Notes: generated from the sequence alone by a model not told the origin. Positions 1 through 11,242 are shown, counted from the first letter of the stretch. The stretch: DNA of 64,000 nt from Thereva unica (GCA_949987705.1 OX465282.1:63671922-63735921), one strand, 5' to 3'. Made by a program: numbers and translations.

Positions 1-523
1 AAATCGTGTATTCACTTCTTACGCGTTCAGAACGTGTTAATTTTTAACACGCGAAAAGTGTGTAAATATGAAGCTTTTGTGAGTAGAGCTTTTTTAGCCT
101 CTTTTTGCAGAGAGTAAACCTAGAAATATCGTCACCGTAATGTCTTTTCTCCCCGCCTTTCTGTTACTGACTGATTGTAAAATGGGTTGTGTTGTGAAGC
201 TCTCTACTGATCATGGTTCCTGATATATTGGAGGATGTGTGTAGGAAGCGAACTGTGTGAAATGATACATAATGTTTGATTTTCACACGTTTACACACGT
301 AAAACGATAAAACGCTGCAATTTGTTTAGCGTGTAAAAAATATTACTGTGTGTATATAACTTGTGTGTGATTTTGAACACGGCTTATTCCTAAACCGTAT
401 GATTTTAACACGGTTAAGCGAATTTACACATTTATGAAGTGTGTAGTGTGTTAATTTCACATGCAAAAAATATTCTGGATTTGCTGTTAGGGTTCCAAAA
501 TTCCGGTTATGTCTGACCTTCAC
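1..523. repeat. Palindrome-rich TGTGTAA / TTAACACG region
   Basis: No gene is seen. Short motifs such as GTGTGTAA, TTAACACG and their complements recur in both orientations, for example around 30-65, 255-300, 345-375 and 400-460. Similar palindromic motifs occur at 50286-50386. This may be the remnant of a foldback-type or subterminal-repeat element, but no ends were found. Confidence 0.35.
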
Positions 524-639
524 ATAGTGGACGGTACTAATCCATGTACATGGTAATTTGGTAGTCTCTGCGTTACATGCGTTGTCGGATGATTCACTTC
601 ACCGATTTCTTTGTTTCAAAAGCCAAAACACTTGGATGA

Positions 640-840
640 TGTGGCCTCCCCCTAACACCGACTATGGCTCAATGGGTTGCTTATAAAATTGAACTTATGC
701 AACATCCAAGAGTTCAAATGCGAGGTCTGATCCTCCTCGCCATGCATCCTGCAGACTCGCGAAACCTATTCTATCGTTCGAGCTAAGTTTACAACTAGAC
801 ATTGCACCATGACGTTAACGACTAGTGGTACCTAAGTTTA
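640..840 (+). mobile_element. Putative tRNA-derived SINE with LINE-like tail
   Basis: An A-box-like motif (TGGCTCAATGG, 665-675) and a B-box-like motif (GAGTTCAAATG, 710-720) lie at tRNA-like spacing. About 60 bp downstream, 784-835 resembles the 3' UTR of the LINE family found elsewhere in this window (shared core ACTAGACATTGCACCATGAC; compare 39800-39850). A tRNA-like head joined to the tail of a resident LINE is the classical SINE layout. The ends and any target duplication were not resolved, and the head is only about 70 nt. Confidence 0.45.
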
Positions 841-2084
841 GACTTTAAAACAGCAAACCAGTCTAGACTCTGTCAGAAAGGAGTTGCCAACCCCAACATA
901 ATTTTTTACTTCTACGTACTCTTAAAATTTGACCCACAATCAACGTTTCTAATATCTGAAAGATGGAGCTGTCCTTTCGACTCATTTAATTTGACGACCA
1001 TCAACCACTTTCTTCAGGCCAATAGCCCTGTTGTATCGTTTTGTCATCCTGTCGGATTATGATGTAGATTGTGTTTACTTCATTCATACTACCGGGACAG
1101 ACAGGGGAGCGCTGACCTGAAAGGCCGGTTTTGGAGATTAGCGTATACGAATATCGTGACACGTGATTTTTATATATCAAGATGAAGAAATCGTACCTCA
1201 CGTCAATTTAAAAATCTTCTTTTAAACACTCGGTGGATAACTACAAGCGCATTGTCATCCTAACATCAATGCTTAAGCCATATCTTATTGAACAACAATG
1301 GTTTCAGTAAAGGGCGATCGACAAATCCAAACCTAGTGGTCCCAATCTCCGAACTATTAGTGAAGAGCTTCCTTTGATCCAATGTACCACGATATATTAG
1401 TTGCAAAATTATTAAAAATTGGGGGTTCTATCCTAGAATGGATGATTCCAAGAATTTCTATCTAACGAAATCGAAGTAGGTAACTTCCGGTGTTCTTCAT
1501 GGTAGTCTTTTTGGTTCTCTTCTTTTCCATATTTTCATCTCGGATGTATGTGAAAAATTAGTAAATATTACAGATTTCTTTTAGTTAGAAACCTCAAAAT
1601 ATATGGTATCATCAAAATCCAAACTAAGAGTAGTGCACCTCCAACAAATTACAACTTAACGCCAGCAAATACACGGCGCACACATTTACGCTTTGACATT
1701 TGTTGGCCATTGACGAGGAAAACTTTCTTCTAACATCCTGAACGAAATTTCATATAATCTACTGTAAACAAAACGAGCTTTACATGGTACACATGAAAAC
1801 CTCACACACAAATTTAAGCTGTCTAAAAAATATATTAAACCAGACGAATATTTTCTTCAAACAGCGGCCAACTTCGATAGCTTGTATTTTATACACGTGC
1901 ACTGATCGTGGACGGGGGCCTATTGGATCCGGTCCAAAATTGGGGTACACACGATAGCGCCAGAGCCAGCCAGACGATTGGAACTGGTTACGACGAACAC
2001 AGTATGTAATTAAACTTTGTCTTCACAAAGCTTGCATCTCCCCCCGAAAAAACGATAATGGTTAAAAACAAAACAAAATAATGA
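841..2084. other. No gene recognised; one dispersed-repeat tail
   Basis: No supported coding region. A segment near 1150-1190 (GTGACACGTGATTTTTATA) resembles the tail of the dispersed repeat near 44520-44560, so part of this stretch is probably old retroelement 3' sequence. The rest is unrecognised AT-rich DNA. Confidence 0.4.
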
Positions 2085-2440
2085 AAAAATGTATCGACAT
2101 TTAAAATATATTTTAAAAAACTAAAAAAATAGGCTTTTATTTTAGTATGTAAAAAATAATTTTGAATGTGAAGTTTTTATTGCTCCAGGCAATATATGGA
2201 AACACAACCTACTTTTCGAAAAGTAAAAATGCGTGAGACTCTTTGCCTATATTATTATTTTATTAACACTGGAATTTTTCACTAGCGCCCTACGCTTTTT
2301 TACATTTTGGAAGGAACTTCACATTCAAAATTATTCTTTACTTTTTAGTTCATATTAAATAGTTTTAGTTTTTTTTTTAATATATTTTTTATTTTCCACT
2401 TTTTAGTCTATTATATGTTTTCCGCCATTTTGGAGTGCCA
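2085..2440 (+). repeat. Dispersed AT-rich repeat (copy also at 54830-55080)
   Basis: From about 2205 the sequence (CAACCTACTTTTCGAAAAGT, then TATTTTATTAACACTG and ACTTTTTAGTTCAT) matches 54830-55080 in the same order. Segments near 2151-2180 and 2315-2335 are mutual inverted repeats (AATTTTGAATGTGAAGTT and its complement). Both copies run into the GCCGCCAT repeat, which suggests one composite family. Confidence 0.55.
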
Positions 2441-2689
2441 TATTAGACTCCAAATGACATTGCACAGCTTACTGTACTATACTCGTCATGATTTTGTCAT
2501 TTATTATTTAGCCCAAAATGTAGTCAGAGTTTGTTGAAAAATTTATAAATGAAGTGGAAGATAATATAATTCTTTATAATAAAAAATTGCAATTGCAATT
2601 TTAAGTAAAAGTCCAAAATTTGGCAAAAAATTGCTGAAAAAGTGACATTTGAATACGTTCGATTCCGTCAGTATAACCAGCACAATTTC

Positions 2690-3165
2690 ATTCCATTAAC
2701 TCTCCATTCCGTTGCTTTTCGTTGCGTCCAGTATAATTGAGGCTTTATAAAGAAAAAGGTAAACCACCTTTCTTGTTGGCCGCCATTTTGAATTTGGAAT
2801 AACGCCAAACAGCTAATACCGAGTGGGTTGTAAAAAAAAGGTAGCCGCCATTTTATATTGGCCGCCATTTTTTATTTTGGTTGACGTCACATAGCTGATT
2901 GCATTCTACTTGTTATACCCTTCCATTTGATTATCATGTCGGGGATCGGGGAGCGCAATTGCGAAATTCTGCCGCCATCTTAGAACCGCATCCTGATTTT
3001 TTTTTACTAATCCGCATTGTCACGCGAACTATACATATGTATGTGCAATGAAGTTTATCGGTTATATGGAAGTGGGTCCAAATAAAGTTAGAAGATTTGT
3101 TTACATACTACAAAATACAAGATACAGGTGAAGCTAATATAAAGCGTATAAAATGACTGTGATCA
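2690..3165 (+). repeat. Dispersed GCCGCCAT / TTTGATACCC repeat, copy 1
   Basis: GGCCGCCATTTTG occurs several times (about 2778, 2847, 2866), followed by a degenerate ACCCTTCCATTTGAT unit, GCCGCCATCTTAG, and a tail (GTGGGTCCAAAT, GATTTGTTTACATAC) that matches 55795-55870. The same family occurs near 9.1, 12.5, 41.4, 44.0, 55.5 and 56.6 kb and is repeatedly used as an insertion target. Confidence 0.7.
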
Positions 3166-4428
3166 TTATTGCATGGTAATATTTATGGGAAAAAAATATA
3201 TTTCAGAAGCATTTGTATCTCAGGTCACTTGTTGCCTAGAGACATTTGCCTTGAGGGACAAATGAAAATCCCATCTACAGGATTTTGCTTATCGGTTTCG
3301 AGTGCATACAAATAGTTGTTTTGGTGTGGCGTGCTGAACTTTGGACGGATGGAGTGCTCGTTTATTGGGCTCTTTAGGCAATAAACTAAATATCAACCTG
3401 CATTATGATAATGTTACAGCCAGAACCAACAAGTTTCTAGGATTCATAACGAGAAAGGAAAAGAGTTCGGGAATTTATAGGTTATCAAAATACTCTTCTT
3501 CTTATTAGTCACCTAAAAATTTAATATTTAGGTTTCTAGTACATTTGGCTTTGAATATTTTTCATTTTACTTCTTTCTGACAGCACAAACTTAGTATGTC
3601 AGCTTTGCAATAATTTTGATGTTGCGCCTAAAATTTATATCCACTTACGCCACTGCTAACATGGTAGGCAACTCCAAATGTTTTTCGGCATAAACGAGGC
3701 AACTTATCTCGAAAATTAATAATTAATTTCTTAATGTGGCAGCCTGCCTACTTCTAGGTGTTACAGAAATTCAACATACAAATTGACAGGTGTTGCCTAA
3801 TTTATCTAATCGCCCAGACTTGTACACAATAATAAACTAATTTAGAATCAGATTGTCCATTTGACAATCGATACCGACTGAATTCGCTGAATACAAATTG
3901 ACGTCGTCGAAGAAGAATTTTAAAACGTGTAAAAGCATTCATGATTCGTGGTTATGCAAAAATTGCTGATTATTACGCAACGTTGTCTGCTCAGAATTGA
4001 AATTGTTTTGAGGCCTAAAAGTGGATGGGCTGTGAATCTGCTAGTTTCGGCGAAGACTTCCTTTCACTTGTTGGCAGCCAACATACACATCTTTTACAAG
4101 CGCTTGTATAAATCGAGCAAGGTCGTTGCAGTTGCACTTATTACAGCTCCTCTTCATTGTACTTCACTTTCACTGGTCATTTTTTGAAGGTCGCAATAAA
4201 AATTAACAAAAGATGCACTTTTTTGTTACCTGCATAATGAGGTGTGCGGATAACTGTCCAATGTAGGAACCAGTTATGTTTCTTTTAGTAAAAATGCCTC
4301 GCTGTCATTTTTAAAGGTTAATTTATTGAATTTTACAGGAAGTTTTACGTTTTTATTAAGAAAAGTTACCAAAAAATATTTATTTTACTGTGCAGCGATT
4401 GCGGATGATTCACTAGGGTTAAAATTAC
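3166..4428. other. No gene recognised
   Basis: Unrecognised AT-rich sequence. Small open frames, such as one at 3948-4187, have no domain or composition that supports coding. Confidence 0.4.
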
Positions 4429-4432
4429 TTAA

Positions 4433-5676
4433 GGGTGTTTCTCACCAAAGTGGTAAAATCGCTGTCCTTGGCAAATATTACGTAAACTATGGTGAGAAAT
4501 ATTTATATTTCTGCAAATTTCAATTTATAACTATCTAAACTACAATATACAATATAGAAAATATCTCACTTAAAAACCTATATGGTTTCAATAACGTATT
4601 TTTTAGGTCTAAAAACAGTCCCCTAGCCGGTCCCCAAACCAAAATATTTTCTATTGAGTTCATTAATTGAACTAATATTTTAAAAACAATTAACTTATAT
4701 AACACAATATAATCAATATGAAATGATATGCTATTAGACTCTAATATCAATTTATTTAAACTATTTTTTGATTAGTTTAACTTAACCTAAAGTTGGTCCC
4801 CGAATTTCATGAACAGTCCCCTGCCAAAGTTTCGAGTTACGCATCAGGCCATCTACAGTAAAGACAGACTTGTCAATGGGCGTAACGAAACGTGAACGAC
4901 ATGAAATTAGCTTTGTTACCCCCAAAAGTAGCTATACCTCATTTTGTTTAGTGTTACAAGAGTTAGAGGGGCACATGCGCGTATCGGTACGCAACATTCG
5001 ACAGTCCTCTGCTAAGTGTTATTTTTCTTTTTTTAACGTGTTCTAGTTTTCTCTATTGTGCATAGTTTTAAATAAGATGGCTTATATTGTTTCTATATAA
5101 CAAAATAAAGTCATAATGAAGGAATTTTATGGTACCGTACCAATTACACAAATTAAACAGTCCCCTGCCAACAGTCCCCGTCAACAGTCCCCCGCTACAT
5201 ACATAAACAGGAGACTGTTTAATTTATTAGGGCACTGTTATTGTACTTTTGCCTTTGTTTTAGGTCTATAACCATCTTTTAATCATGGCGCGAGAAAGAA
5301 GAAAGTGTCTAAGGAAGAAATAAAAGTTCACAAGTTTACTTGGAACTACACAGAGAACTTGGAACTACCAAAGAAGACTGTTTTATTTTTATATATATGC
5401 GTCATGAGGAATGTTTTTAAAGTATATATACTACTAATAAATGCTCATTTCACTTATATATACAGTCCTCTGACATATGCAACAGTCCTCTGACATATGA
5501 ATTTTTTAAATTTACTCAATAAGTCCTAAAATAAAACAAATATATTTGGGTCCCTTACTGTTTATTATCCACCAGATAGATATCTATTTAATTGTATATT
5601 TTTTTTTCATATTCACGTAAAACAGTTACTGGGACAGATTTCTTGCAAAAATTTACCAGTTTACAGAGAAACACCC
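4433..5676. mobile_element. TTAA-flanked TIR element (piggyBac/Kolobok-like)
   Basis: The element opens with GGGTGTTTCTC after TTAA (4429-4432) and closes with GAGAAACACCC before TTAA (5677-5680). The imperfect inverted repeat continues inward (GGTAAAAT..CTGTCC on both sides). TTAA duplications are characteristic of piggyBac and Kolobok elements. No transposase is visible in its 1244 bp, so it is non-autonomous. It contains at least seven copies of an ACAGTCCCCTGCC-like motif (4615, 4813, 5001, 5158, 5171, 5183, 5462, 5482), probably subterminal repeats. Confidence 0.75.
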
Positions 5677-6090
5677 TTAAACATGAAGTATTTCGGGAAC
5701 TATCAAGGCCCCGAACTCTTAAACGCTATATAGTTTTGATTTCTTTAGTTGATTGCTCGGTCGACAGCCGAAAATAGAGAGATATTTCTAGGAGTATTGA
5801 ATTGGATTAGTTTCGGAAGAATCTCTTTTCTAGCCCCTAAATTGATATTCCTCACTAGTATACATCTTACAATTTTCTCAAACACGAAATCGTAATCATT
5901 GCAGGTCCCCCTTTTTATAAAACAACCGATTTTCCTGCTTACATGGGCATCCCACGATTTGTGCCCCGGGTCCTATTGGAGTTAAGTCCGGCACTGGTCC
6001 TTCCTCACATACGAGGCCAACAATGCTCCGAAGTATTTTCCTCTCGAACACGGCTAAGAGGTTTGAGTGCTTTTTGCAAAGCACCCACTA

Positions 6091-7199
6091 GTCCAGTCAA
6101 AATAGACGAAAAAACGCCATAATTGGAAGATAATTCGGAAGTTGCTGAAAATTGGAACAGCCCTTAAAAACATTATTATACATAAGCTGTAGAGACTGCC
6201 ACGCGATTGGACAACTGCAAACTTTTTTATTCAAGGTCAAAGGGTAAAAATATCAGTTTTTTGCAAATATATGCTAAACCATACGTCTTATCAGAAAATT
6301 GTGTTTACAACGTTCGTAGATTAGGCGATTATCTACAAAAAAATATGTTATACATTTTCTCGTAGGAATTGCCATTTCTGAGATATTGTCGTTTTAATAA
6401 GTTAAAATACTCATATTCTATCATTCCCGACTTGTAAAGGTCATCAGAAATTTAATAAATCCTTTGTTGGAGTACGCGGCTAATATTTTCAGGGGTGATT
6501 CCTGGATGTCTTTGGAGAAAAAAATTGTTCTACAGAGGGCGGCTATCTCCACTATCCACTAAGATACAGGGTGATTAGGGAAAACATTTTGTTTTTTTTT
6601 TTTTTAATTTACTGAAATTTGAATAACTCCTAAAGTAATTATCATAAAGTAGCCTAATTAGGCTCATCTTTTAGGTAAATGTGTATTCTTTTATTTGGTA
6701 TAAAGCACAGCAACCTGAGTGACTCCGTTCAAAAAATATATAGGCTCAAACCAATGCTTTGCATCTAGATTGGCAGATTTCTTCGTTTTTCTCAGAGAAT
6801 TCGTTACTAACAGTACTTTTTTTTTGCTTTTCTGATGCACCAAACTATTACCTACAATATTTCCATAAACAATAAGTGTTTATTTTGGGTAGTTTTGTAG
6901 GTAGTAGTAGTAGCAGTAGTTTTATCGTGAACAATTAAAAAGTTACTCGTCTTTCAACTGCGGCATAGTAGCATCTAATCTACAAACGTTGTAAACACAA
7001 TTTTCTGATAAGACGTACGGTTTAGCATATATTTGAAAAAAACTGATATTTTGACCCTTTGACCTTGAATAAAATAGTTTGCAGTCGTCCAATCGCGTGG
7101 CAGTCTCTACAGCTTATGTATAATAATGTTTTTAAGGGCTGTTCCAATTTTCAGCAACTTCCGAATTATCTTCCAGTCAAACCTCTAATTTGACTGGAC
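6091..7199. mobile_element. 1.1 kb element with about 250-bp inverted repeats
   Basis: The ends are GTCCAGTCAAA and its complement, flanked by TA at 6089-6090 and 7200-7201. After a few divergent bases, about 230 bp of near-perfect inverted repeat follows (6120-6330 against 6985-7175, sharing for example AATTCGGAAGTTGCTGAAAA). The TA duplication suggests a Tc1/mariner-type MITE; the long arms give a foldback structure. The centre carries a short LINE-like fragment. No transposase is seen. Confidence 0.75.
6440..6560 (+). pseudogene. Short LINE-like fragment inside the 1.1 kb element
   Basis: One frame reads INPLLEYAANIF followed by LEKKIVLQRAAIS. This resembles the RT C-terminal pattern RPLLEYA..W.....LEKVQRRA of Jockey/CR1-group LINEs. 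It is only about 40 codons and ends in stops, so it is probably a captured or pre-existing fragment. Confidence 0.35.
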
Positions 7200-7300
7200 T
7201 ACCACGTTTCAGATGCGTATGTCAGAACCGGTAAGACCATCGTCTTATATCGGTTATCAAGTTTATGCCCATATAAAATCATAAAATCTTGCGGCGAATA

Positions 7301-7646
7301 GTTCTGTGCGAGCGTGCATTCCCTCTCTGATAGCCTGCACCGTCATTTGAAGATTTTGTGCATACAACTGTTCGTCTTTCACTCATTAACCATATGAAGA
7401 TGAGAGACTAGACTTTGGTATTGTCTTACAATTAGCCTTCTAATGCCCTTCACAAGGCCGAGGACTATGTTTAAGCACGTTTGGTGTTCTCCCGCTGTAA
7501 GGCCATATTTTATTTTTACTCGGGCCCACAGCTTCATATGGTTAATGAGTGAAAGGCGAACAGCTGTATGCACAAATTCTTCAAATGACGATATCAGGCT
7601 ATCAGTCAGGGAATGTCCAACTTTTATAAACGCTCGCACAGAACTT
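7301..7646. repeat. Inverted duplication, about 100-bp arms
   Basis: 7301-7396 and 7534-7646 are reverse complements with small differences (shared GAACTATTCG-side sequence, TGTGCATACA, CACTCATTAACCATATGAAG), separated by about 140 bp. A small minus-strand open frame spans 7379-7639 but matches nothing I recognise. The origin of this hairpin-forming unit is unknown. Confidence 0.6.
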
Positions 7647-7982
7647 TCTAGGGGAAGATTTTTGATTTTATCTGGTGATAAACTTGATTTGTTATTCGAA
7701 ATTCAATTTTCATCCCTTTTTTTGTTCTGCATACCAGTGCCGCGGCTGGAAAATGCGCAGAGTCTGCAACTGCACAGGGCCTCACTGGGTGGGGTTGAAA
7801 AATATAAATTATTTACAATACGAAATCGTACTACACAAACGTCGCTGGGATGGGTCCTGTGGAGGTAATACCGTGAGGGAATTTTTTTTGGTCTCTCTAG
7901 GGCAGCGGTGTCCTAAAAAAATTCGTTTGTAGCCACAATTGCTATTTTAAAATAATTTCATTCGCCACATTAAAAATAAATA
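7647..7982. other. No gene recognised
   Basis: Small open frames overlap here (for example 7675-7932) but show no domain, conserved motif or splice logic. I see no support for a gene. Confidence 0.4.
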
Positions 7983-8110
7983 TAAACTAGTTGGGATGTG
8001 TGTTTGACTCCTTCGGACCACACGATCAACTTCCCATTATGATGAACGTAGACGGAATAAACTGTCTTCTTACAAAATAGTAATACGCTTAGCACTAGAA
8101 CTGTAATATT
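7983..8110 (+). repeat. Dispersed repeat R2, copy 1
   Basis: This begins ACTAGTTGGGATGTG and includes CACACGATCAACTTCCC. It matches 17590-17654 plus 18033-18105, where the second copy is split by a MITE. Copy 1 therefore serves as the empty-site reference for that insertion. Confidence 0.65.
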
Positions 8111-8242
8111 TTTTGAAGTTATACTTCTTTAGGCGCGTTTTGAAAAATATTATGAGAGTGAATTTTAACAAATTCGCAACGCAACGCAACCGAGATTATG
8201 GGCGAAGGGGTGGAGGCAATGGAGGGCAAGCATTTCAACTTA

Positions 8243-8397
8243 AGGCCCCCATACACGGTCCAATTGGTTGTACAGCGAAGTGCGGTTGTACAACCAAAAC
8301 TATCGATTGTGGGCCGGTCGGCCGATCAAAATACATTGCGCTTATAGGTTTGATGAAAATCTGGTTGTACAGCCAATTTGACCGTGTATGGGGGCCT
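8243..8397. mobile_element. 155-bp MITE, TTA target duplication (Harbinger-like)
   Basis: The terminal inverted repeats start AGGCCCCCATACACGGTC and are flanked by TTA at 8240-8242 and 8398-8400. A 3-bp TWA duplication is the usual PIF/Harbinger signature. The inner repeats also pair (TTGGTTGTACAG against CTGGTTGTACAGCC). There is no coding capacity. Likely partners are the Harbinger transposases in this window, although its termini do not match theirs. Confidence 0.75.
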
Positions 8398-8435
8398 TTA
8401 CATTCTTCATGCGCACTGGGATTATCATTATTATG

Positions 8436-8641
8436 CACGGTATACAGAAAACGAAGGTAATGTAAAAGCGACGGCAGCTTCGAATACCGTAAAAAATGGG
8501 CGCCTGGTGACGTCCGCCGTAATGCTGAAACAACAACAAAACTTTCGATTTTATATGGCAAGTGTCCCCCATGTGACATCAACACTAAAATACCGTATAC
8601 GGTATACAGTCTTTTACATTATGTTGTTTCTGAATACCGTG
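8436..8641. mobile_element. 206-bp MITE, CACGGTAT ends, copy A
   Basis: Starts CACGGTATACAGAAAAC and ends with the complement of CACGGTATTCAGAAAC. Flanks ATTATTATG and ATTACTATG form a 9-bp near-duplication. A second copy of almost identical length lies at 14559-14765. The superfamily is unclear (8-9 bp duplications occur in hAT, MuDR and Merlin). Confidence 0.75.
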
Positions 8642-9099
8642 ATTACTATGGGCATATGAAAACTCGCAGCCGATGCCGGTTCACGATGTCGATTGGTGAG
8701 GGGGTTTTTATGCTGAGGCTATGGAGGGAAATAAATTTCATGGTCGAGTCATCAGCTAAGCGTATGTTTGGTTTTTCGTTTGCATAGGAAGATTCGTAGT
8801 GTTTATTGTGTGCTGTTTGTGGGTGAGGGGTTTTACTGGAGGGAAGGCAATTTCTCTAACTCGTAGTGTAATATCGAGGGTTTCCTGCCAGAAGGGCGTA
8901 TCAACAAAAACATGGATTTAGAGCAGTGATTCCCAAAGTGGGTTCCGCGGAACCTTGAGGTTCCACGAAAAAATTTTAGGGTTCCGTATCACCAGCGCCG
9001 AAACGCAAATACATTCGCAGACTCGCCGGCCGTTTAACGCTTTCTTGCTAATCAGAAAGTGCGAGTGGCTTCCTTGAAATTTGGTCTACGTCACGCCGA

Positions 9100-9340
9100 G
9101 TAACATTTTGGCCACCATTCCATATTCCCATGTCGAGGGGGTTGTGAAGAAAATGGTAATCCACCCTTTTGAGATTGGCGCCATGGACTAAACGATATAT
9201 TGGGTATTCTATATTGCTTATGATGTTCTACTTATCATACTCTTTGATTTGATACCCATGTCGAAGGGGTTGTGAAGAATATTTTAATCCGCCCTCCTGA
9301 GACTGCCGCCATGGATCTAAAGGTATATTGAGTATACTAT
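9100..9340 (+). repeat. GCCGCCAT / TTTGATACCC repeat, copy 2 left half
   Basis: Contains two units ending in GCCATGGACTAA and GCCGCCATGGATCTAA, then GTATATTGAGTATACTAT, and the TTTGATACCCATGTCGA core. It is interrupted by the Harbinger element and resumes at 12456. Confidence 0.75.
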
Positions 9341-9568
9341 AGCTTTGTTTCTTTACTTTTCCTGCAAAAAAATTTCGTGAAAACACTTGCTCTTGTGGTG
9401 GGAGAAATTTCAATCAAGAAATAAAAAGTAAAGAAACACAAATTCGTGCAAATTCGTTATAAAAAGAAGAAGAATAAAATTTAACTTTTATGTTTATTAT
9501 TATGTCATTGGATTTAATTCAGTGAAGCAAAATAAAAAAGATTTAAAATTAGTGATACAAACCAAAAC

Positions 9569-10854
9569 ATGTACATAAATGAAAGGAAAATAAAGGTAGC
9601 ATGCGTAGTTTTGGGTCTGGAGGAAGAAGAGAGTAGTGATGAGGAAAATGAGCTCCTCAGGCTAACCCGTTGTCGTGAAAATAATGACGAGGAAATTGTG
9701 CTCCGTGTTTTTCCAGCTCTTCGAAACAAACGGAACTGTATTAGGAAGTACGATGAAGAAGTGGTTCCTACATACACTGAAGAAGAGTTTCGCACCCACT
9801 TTAGGGTAAATGTGTCGTTGTATAAAGTGCTACCAAAACGGTTTGAAGAGCACATCATATTTTGCGAGTTGCGTTCCGACAAGAGACTCTCTGGCTCTAA
9901 ATGTATGCTTGTGTTCTTGTGGTTTGCTGGGCATGAAGCCTGTAGCTTCCGGGATATTGGTGATCGATTCGACATCTGCATCGCAACGGTTACTCGAATC
10001 ATCAATCGAGTAACAACGTTCCTAAACGAAATGGCAGAAGAAGTAATTACTTGGCCGGACAGTAAAAGAATGGAAGAAACAGTAGCATTTTTTGAAGCGA
10101 AATACGGGTTCCCAAAAACCATAGGTAAAGGCTTTCAAAAGTCTTTTAGAAATGAAGTAACTTTGTAATTTTTCAGGTGCCATAGATGGCACGCATATTG
10201 TAATCGATCCCTCGAAAGATGGGAAGGACGATTACATAGACAGGAAGGGCTCTACTTGTATAGTTTTGCAGGCAATATGTGATGAAAAGAAGAAATTCCT
10301 GGACATATTTGTTGGGTATCCTGGCTCAACACATGATAGCCGCGTGTTTAGGAACTCTTTCATATTTCCGAAATTAAATTCCATATGCCAAAGTAACGAA
10401 AATTGAAAAGTAAACCAAATTAAATTCACTTAAATTTTGATTGCCACTTTCAGATTATTTCATTGTTGGTGATTCAGCATACCCTCTGCAACAGAACTTA
10501 ATGAAACCTTACAGGGATAATGGTCATATGTCTTCGGCTCAAAAACAATTTAATAGAAAGCTTAGTTCTTGTCGAATGGTTATTGAACATTCTTTTGGTT
10601 TACTTAAGCAACGCTTTCGTCAACTTTATTATTGTAAATTAAGAGGCATGGAAAAACTCTGTAATTTCGTCAAAGCATGTTGTGTTCTTCACAACCTTAC
10701 CGGCGAAGATGATTTTCCAATAGAAGAATCGACGGAAGCTGCAGAAGATGAACCAGAATGTTATTCCAATCAAAATTCAAGTGCGACTTTAAATTTAGCA
10801 AAATCTTTACGTGATTCTATTTGTAAGCAACTGCAGCAATCACATCAGGAGTAA
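9569..10854 (+). CDS. HARBI1-like DDE transposase (3 exons)
   Basis: Predicted exons 9569-10124, 10177-10392 and 10454-10854 are joined by introns of 52 and 61 bp with GT..AG ends (donors GTAAAG and GTAACG). The joined frame is open for 390 codons, in the normal range for Harbinger transposases. Visible motifs are the helix-turn-helix-like region FRDIGDRFDICIATVTRI in exon 1, AIDGTH with the first catalytic Asp (about residue 189), VGYPGSTHDSR, VGDSAYP with the second Asp (about 264), and MVIEHSFG with the catalytic Glu (about 302). All three acidic residues are present and no frameshift is seen. Family knowledge says it cuts at the TIRs and inserts into TWA-like sites, usually with a Myb-like partner that brings it to the nucleus and DNA. 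That partner is encoded convergently at 12197-11243. Confidence 0.88.
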
Positions 10855-11035
10855 CTCTAAAGTTTTATTAATCGTTATTTTTGTAATTTTTAAATGTTCG
10901 TTATTATTAAAATAATTACGATATTATTAAAACAATCCAACTGGTATTTATATAAATCATTTTATTAACAAAAATCAGGAACAGAATAACATAAAATCCC
11001 GCAATAAGAAGACTGGAAGAAATAGGAAGCTAAAA

Positions 11036-11165
11036 CCTTTGTCCTCAGTATTTCCAACTTTTGTAGCCGAAGTGAAGTTCTTTGTAAAGAAGATTTTTTA
11101 AATGAGGGTCAAGAGGAGAGTAATCCTCCATGAGAAATTGATGCATCCACCTCAGGTATAATCAA
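11036..11165 (+). repeat. Inverted duplicate of the Myb-gene 3' exon segment
   Basis: This plus-strand segment (CAGTATTTCCAACTTTTG through CACCTCAGGTATAA) is the reverse complement of about 11465-11615, part of exon 4 of the Myb-like gene. It lacks the 10 bp present in the gene copy near 11566-11575, so it preserves the uninterrupted reading frame at that point. The origin is presumably an inverted duplication within the transposon. Confidence 0.75.
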
Positions 11166-11242
11166 TTGCATTGAAGCAACTTCCAAGCTGGACTACTTTT
11201 TTAGGCTCTCAGCAATTGATCGTACAATATCATTCCGCTCTG

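Larger units (their letters stand above)
5896..7300 (-). pseudogene. LINE reverse-transcriptase C-terminal fragment, interrupted
   Basis: Read on the minus strand, about 7290-7205 encodes RYKTMVLPVLTYASETW and 6084-5896 continues with FERKILRSIVG. This is the region C-terminal to the RT domain in many insect non-LTR elements (family pattern YGSETW..FERKILR). The two parts are separated by the TIR element at 6091-7199, whose removal with one TA brings them together. No start, catalytic core or tail is present, so this is a degraded fragment of a LINE different from the one at 15-17 kb. Confidence 0.6.
8190..8775 (+). repeat. Dispersed repeat R3, copy 1, hosting two MITEs
   Basis: Flank segments (GCGAAGGGGTGGAGGCAAT near 8203 and GGTGAGGGGGTTTTTATGC near 8693) match 14000-14190 in order. 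This copy is split by the MITEs at 8243-8397 and 8436-8641. No coding capacity was recognised. Confidence 0.6.

Noticed and set aside
7443..7868. 141-codon plus-strand open frame
   Set aside because: It spans the inverted duplication and shows no domain or coding signature. Chance openness is likely.
8113..8585. Overlapping frames of 93-116 codons on both strands
   Set aside because: They run through two MITEs (8243-8397 and 8436-8641), whose inverted repeats produce frames on both strands.
9514..10122. 202-codon minus-strand frame
   Set aside because: It is the antisense shadow of transposase exon 1, which has clear family motifs on the plus strand.
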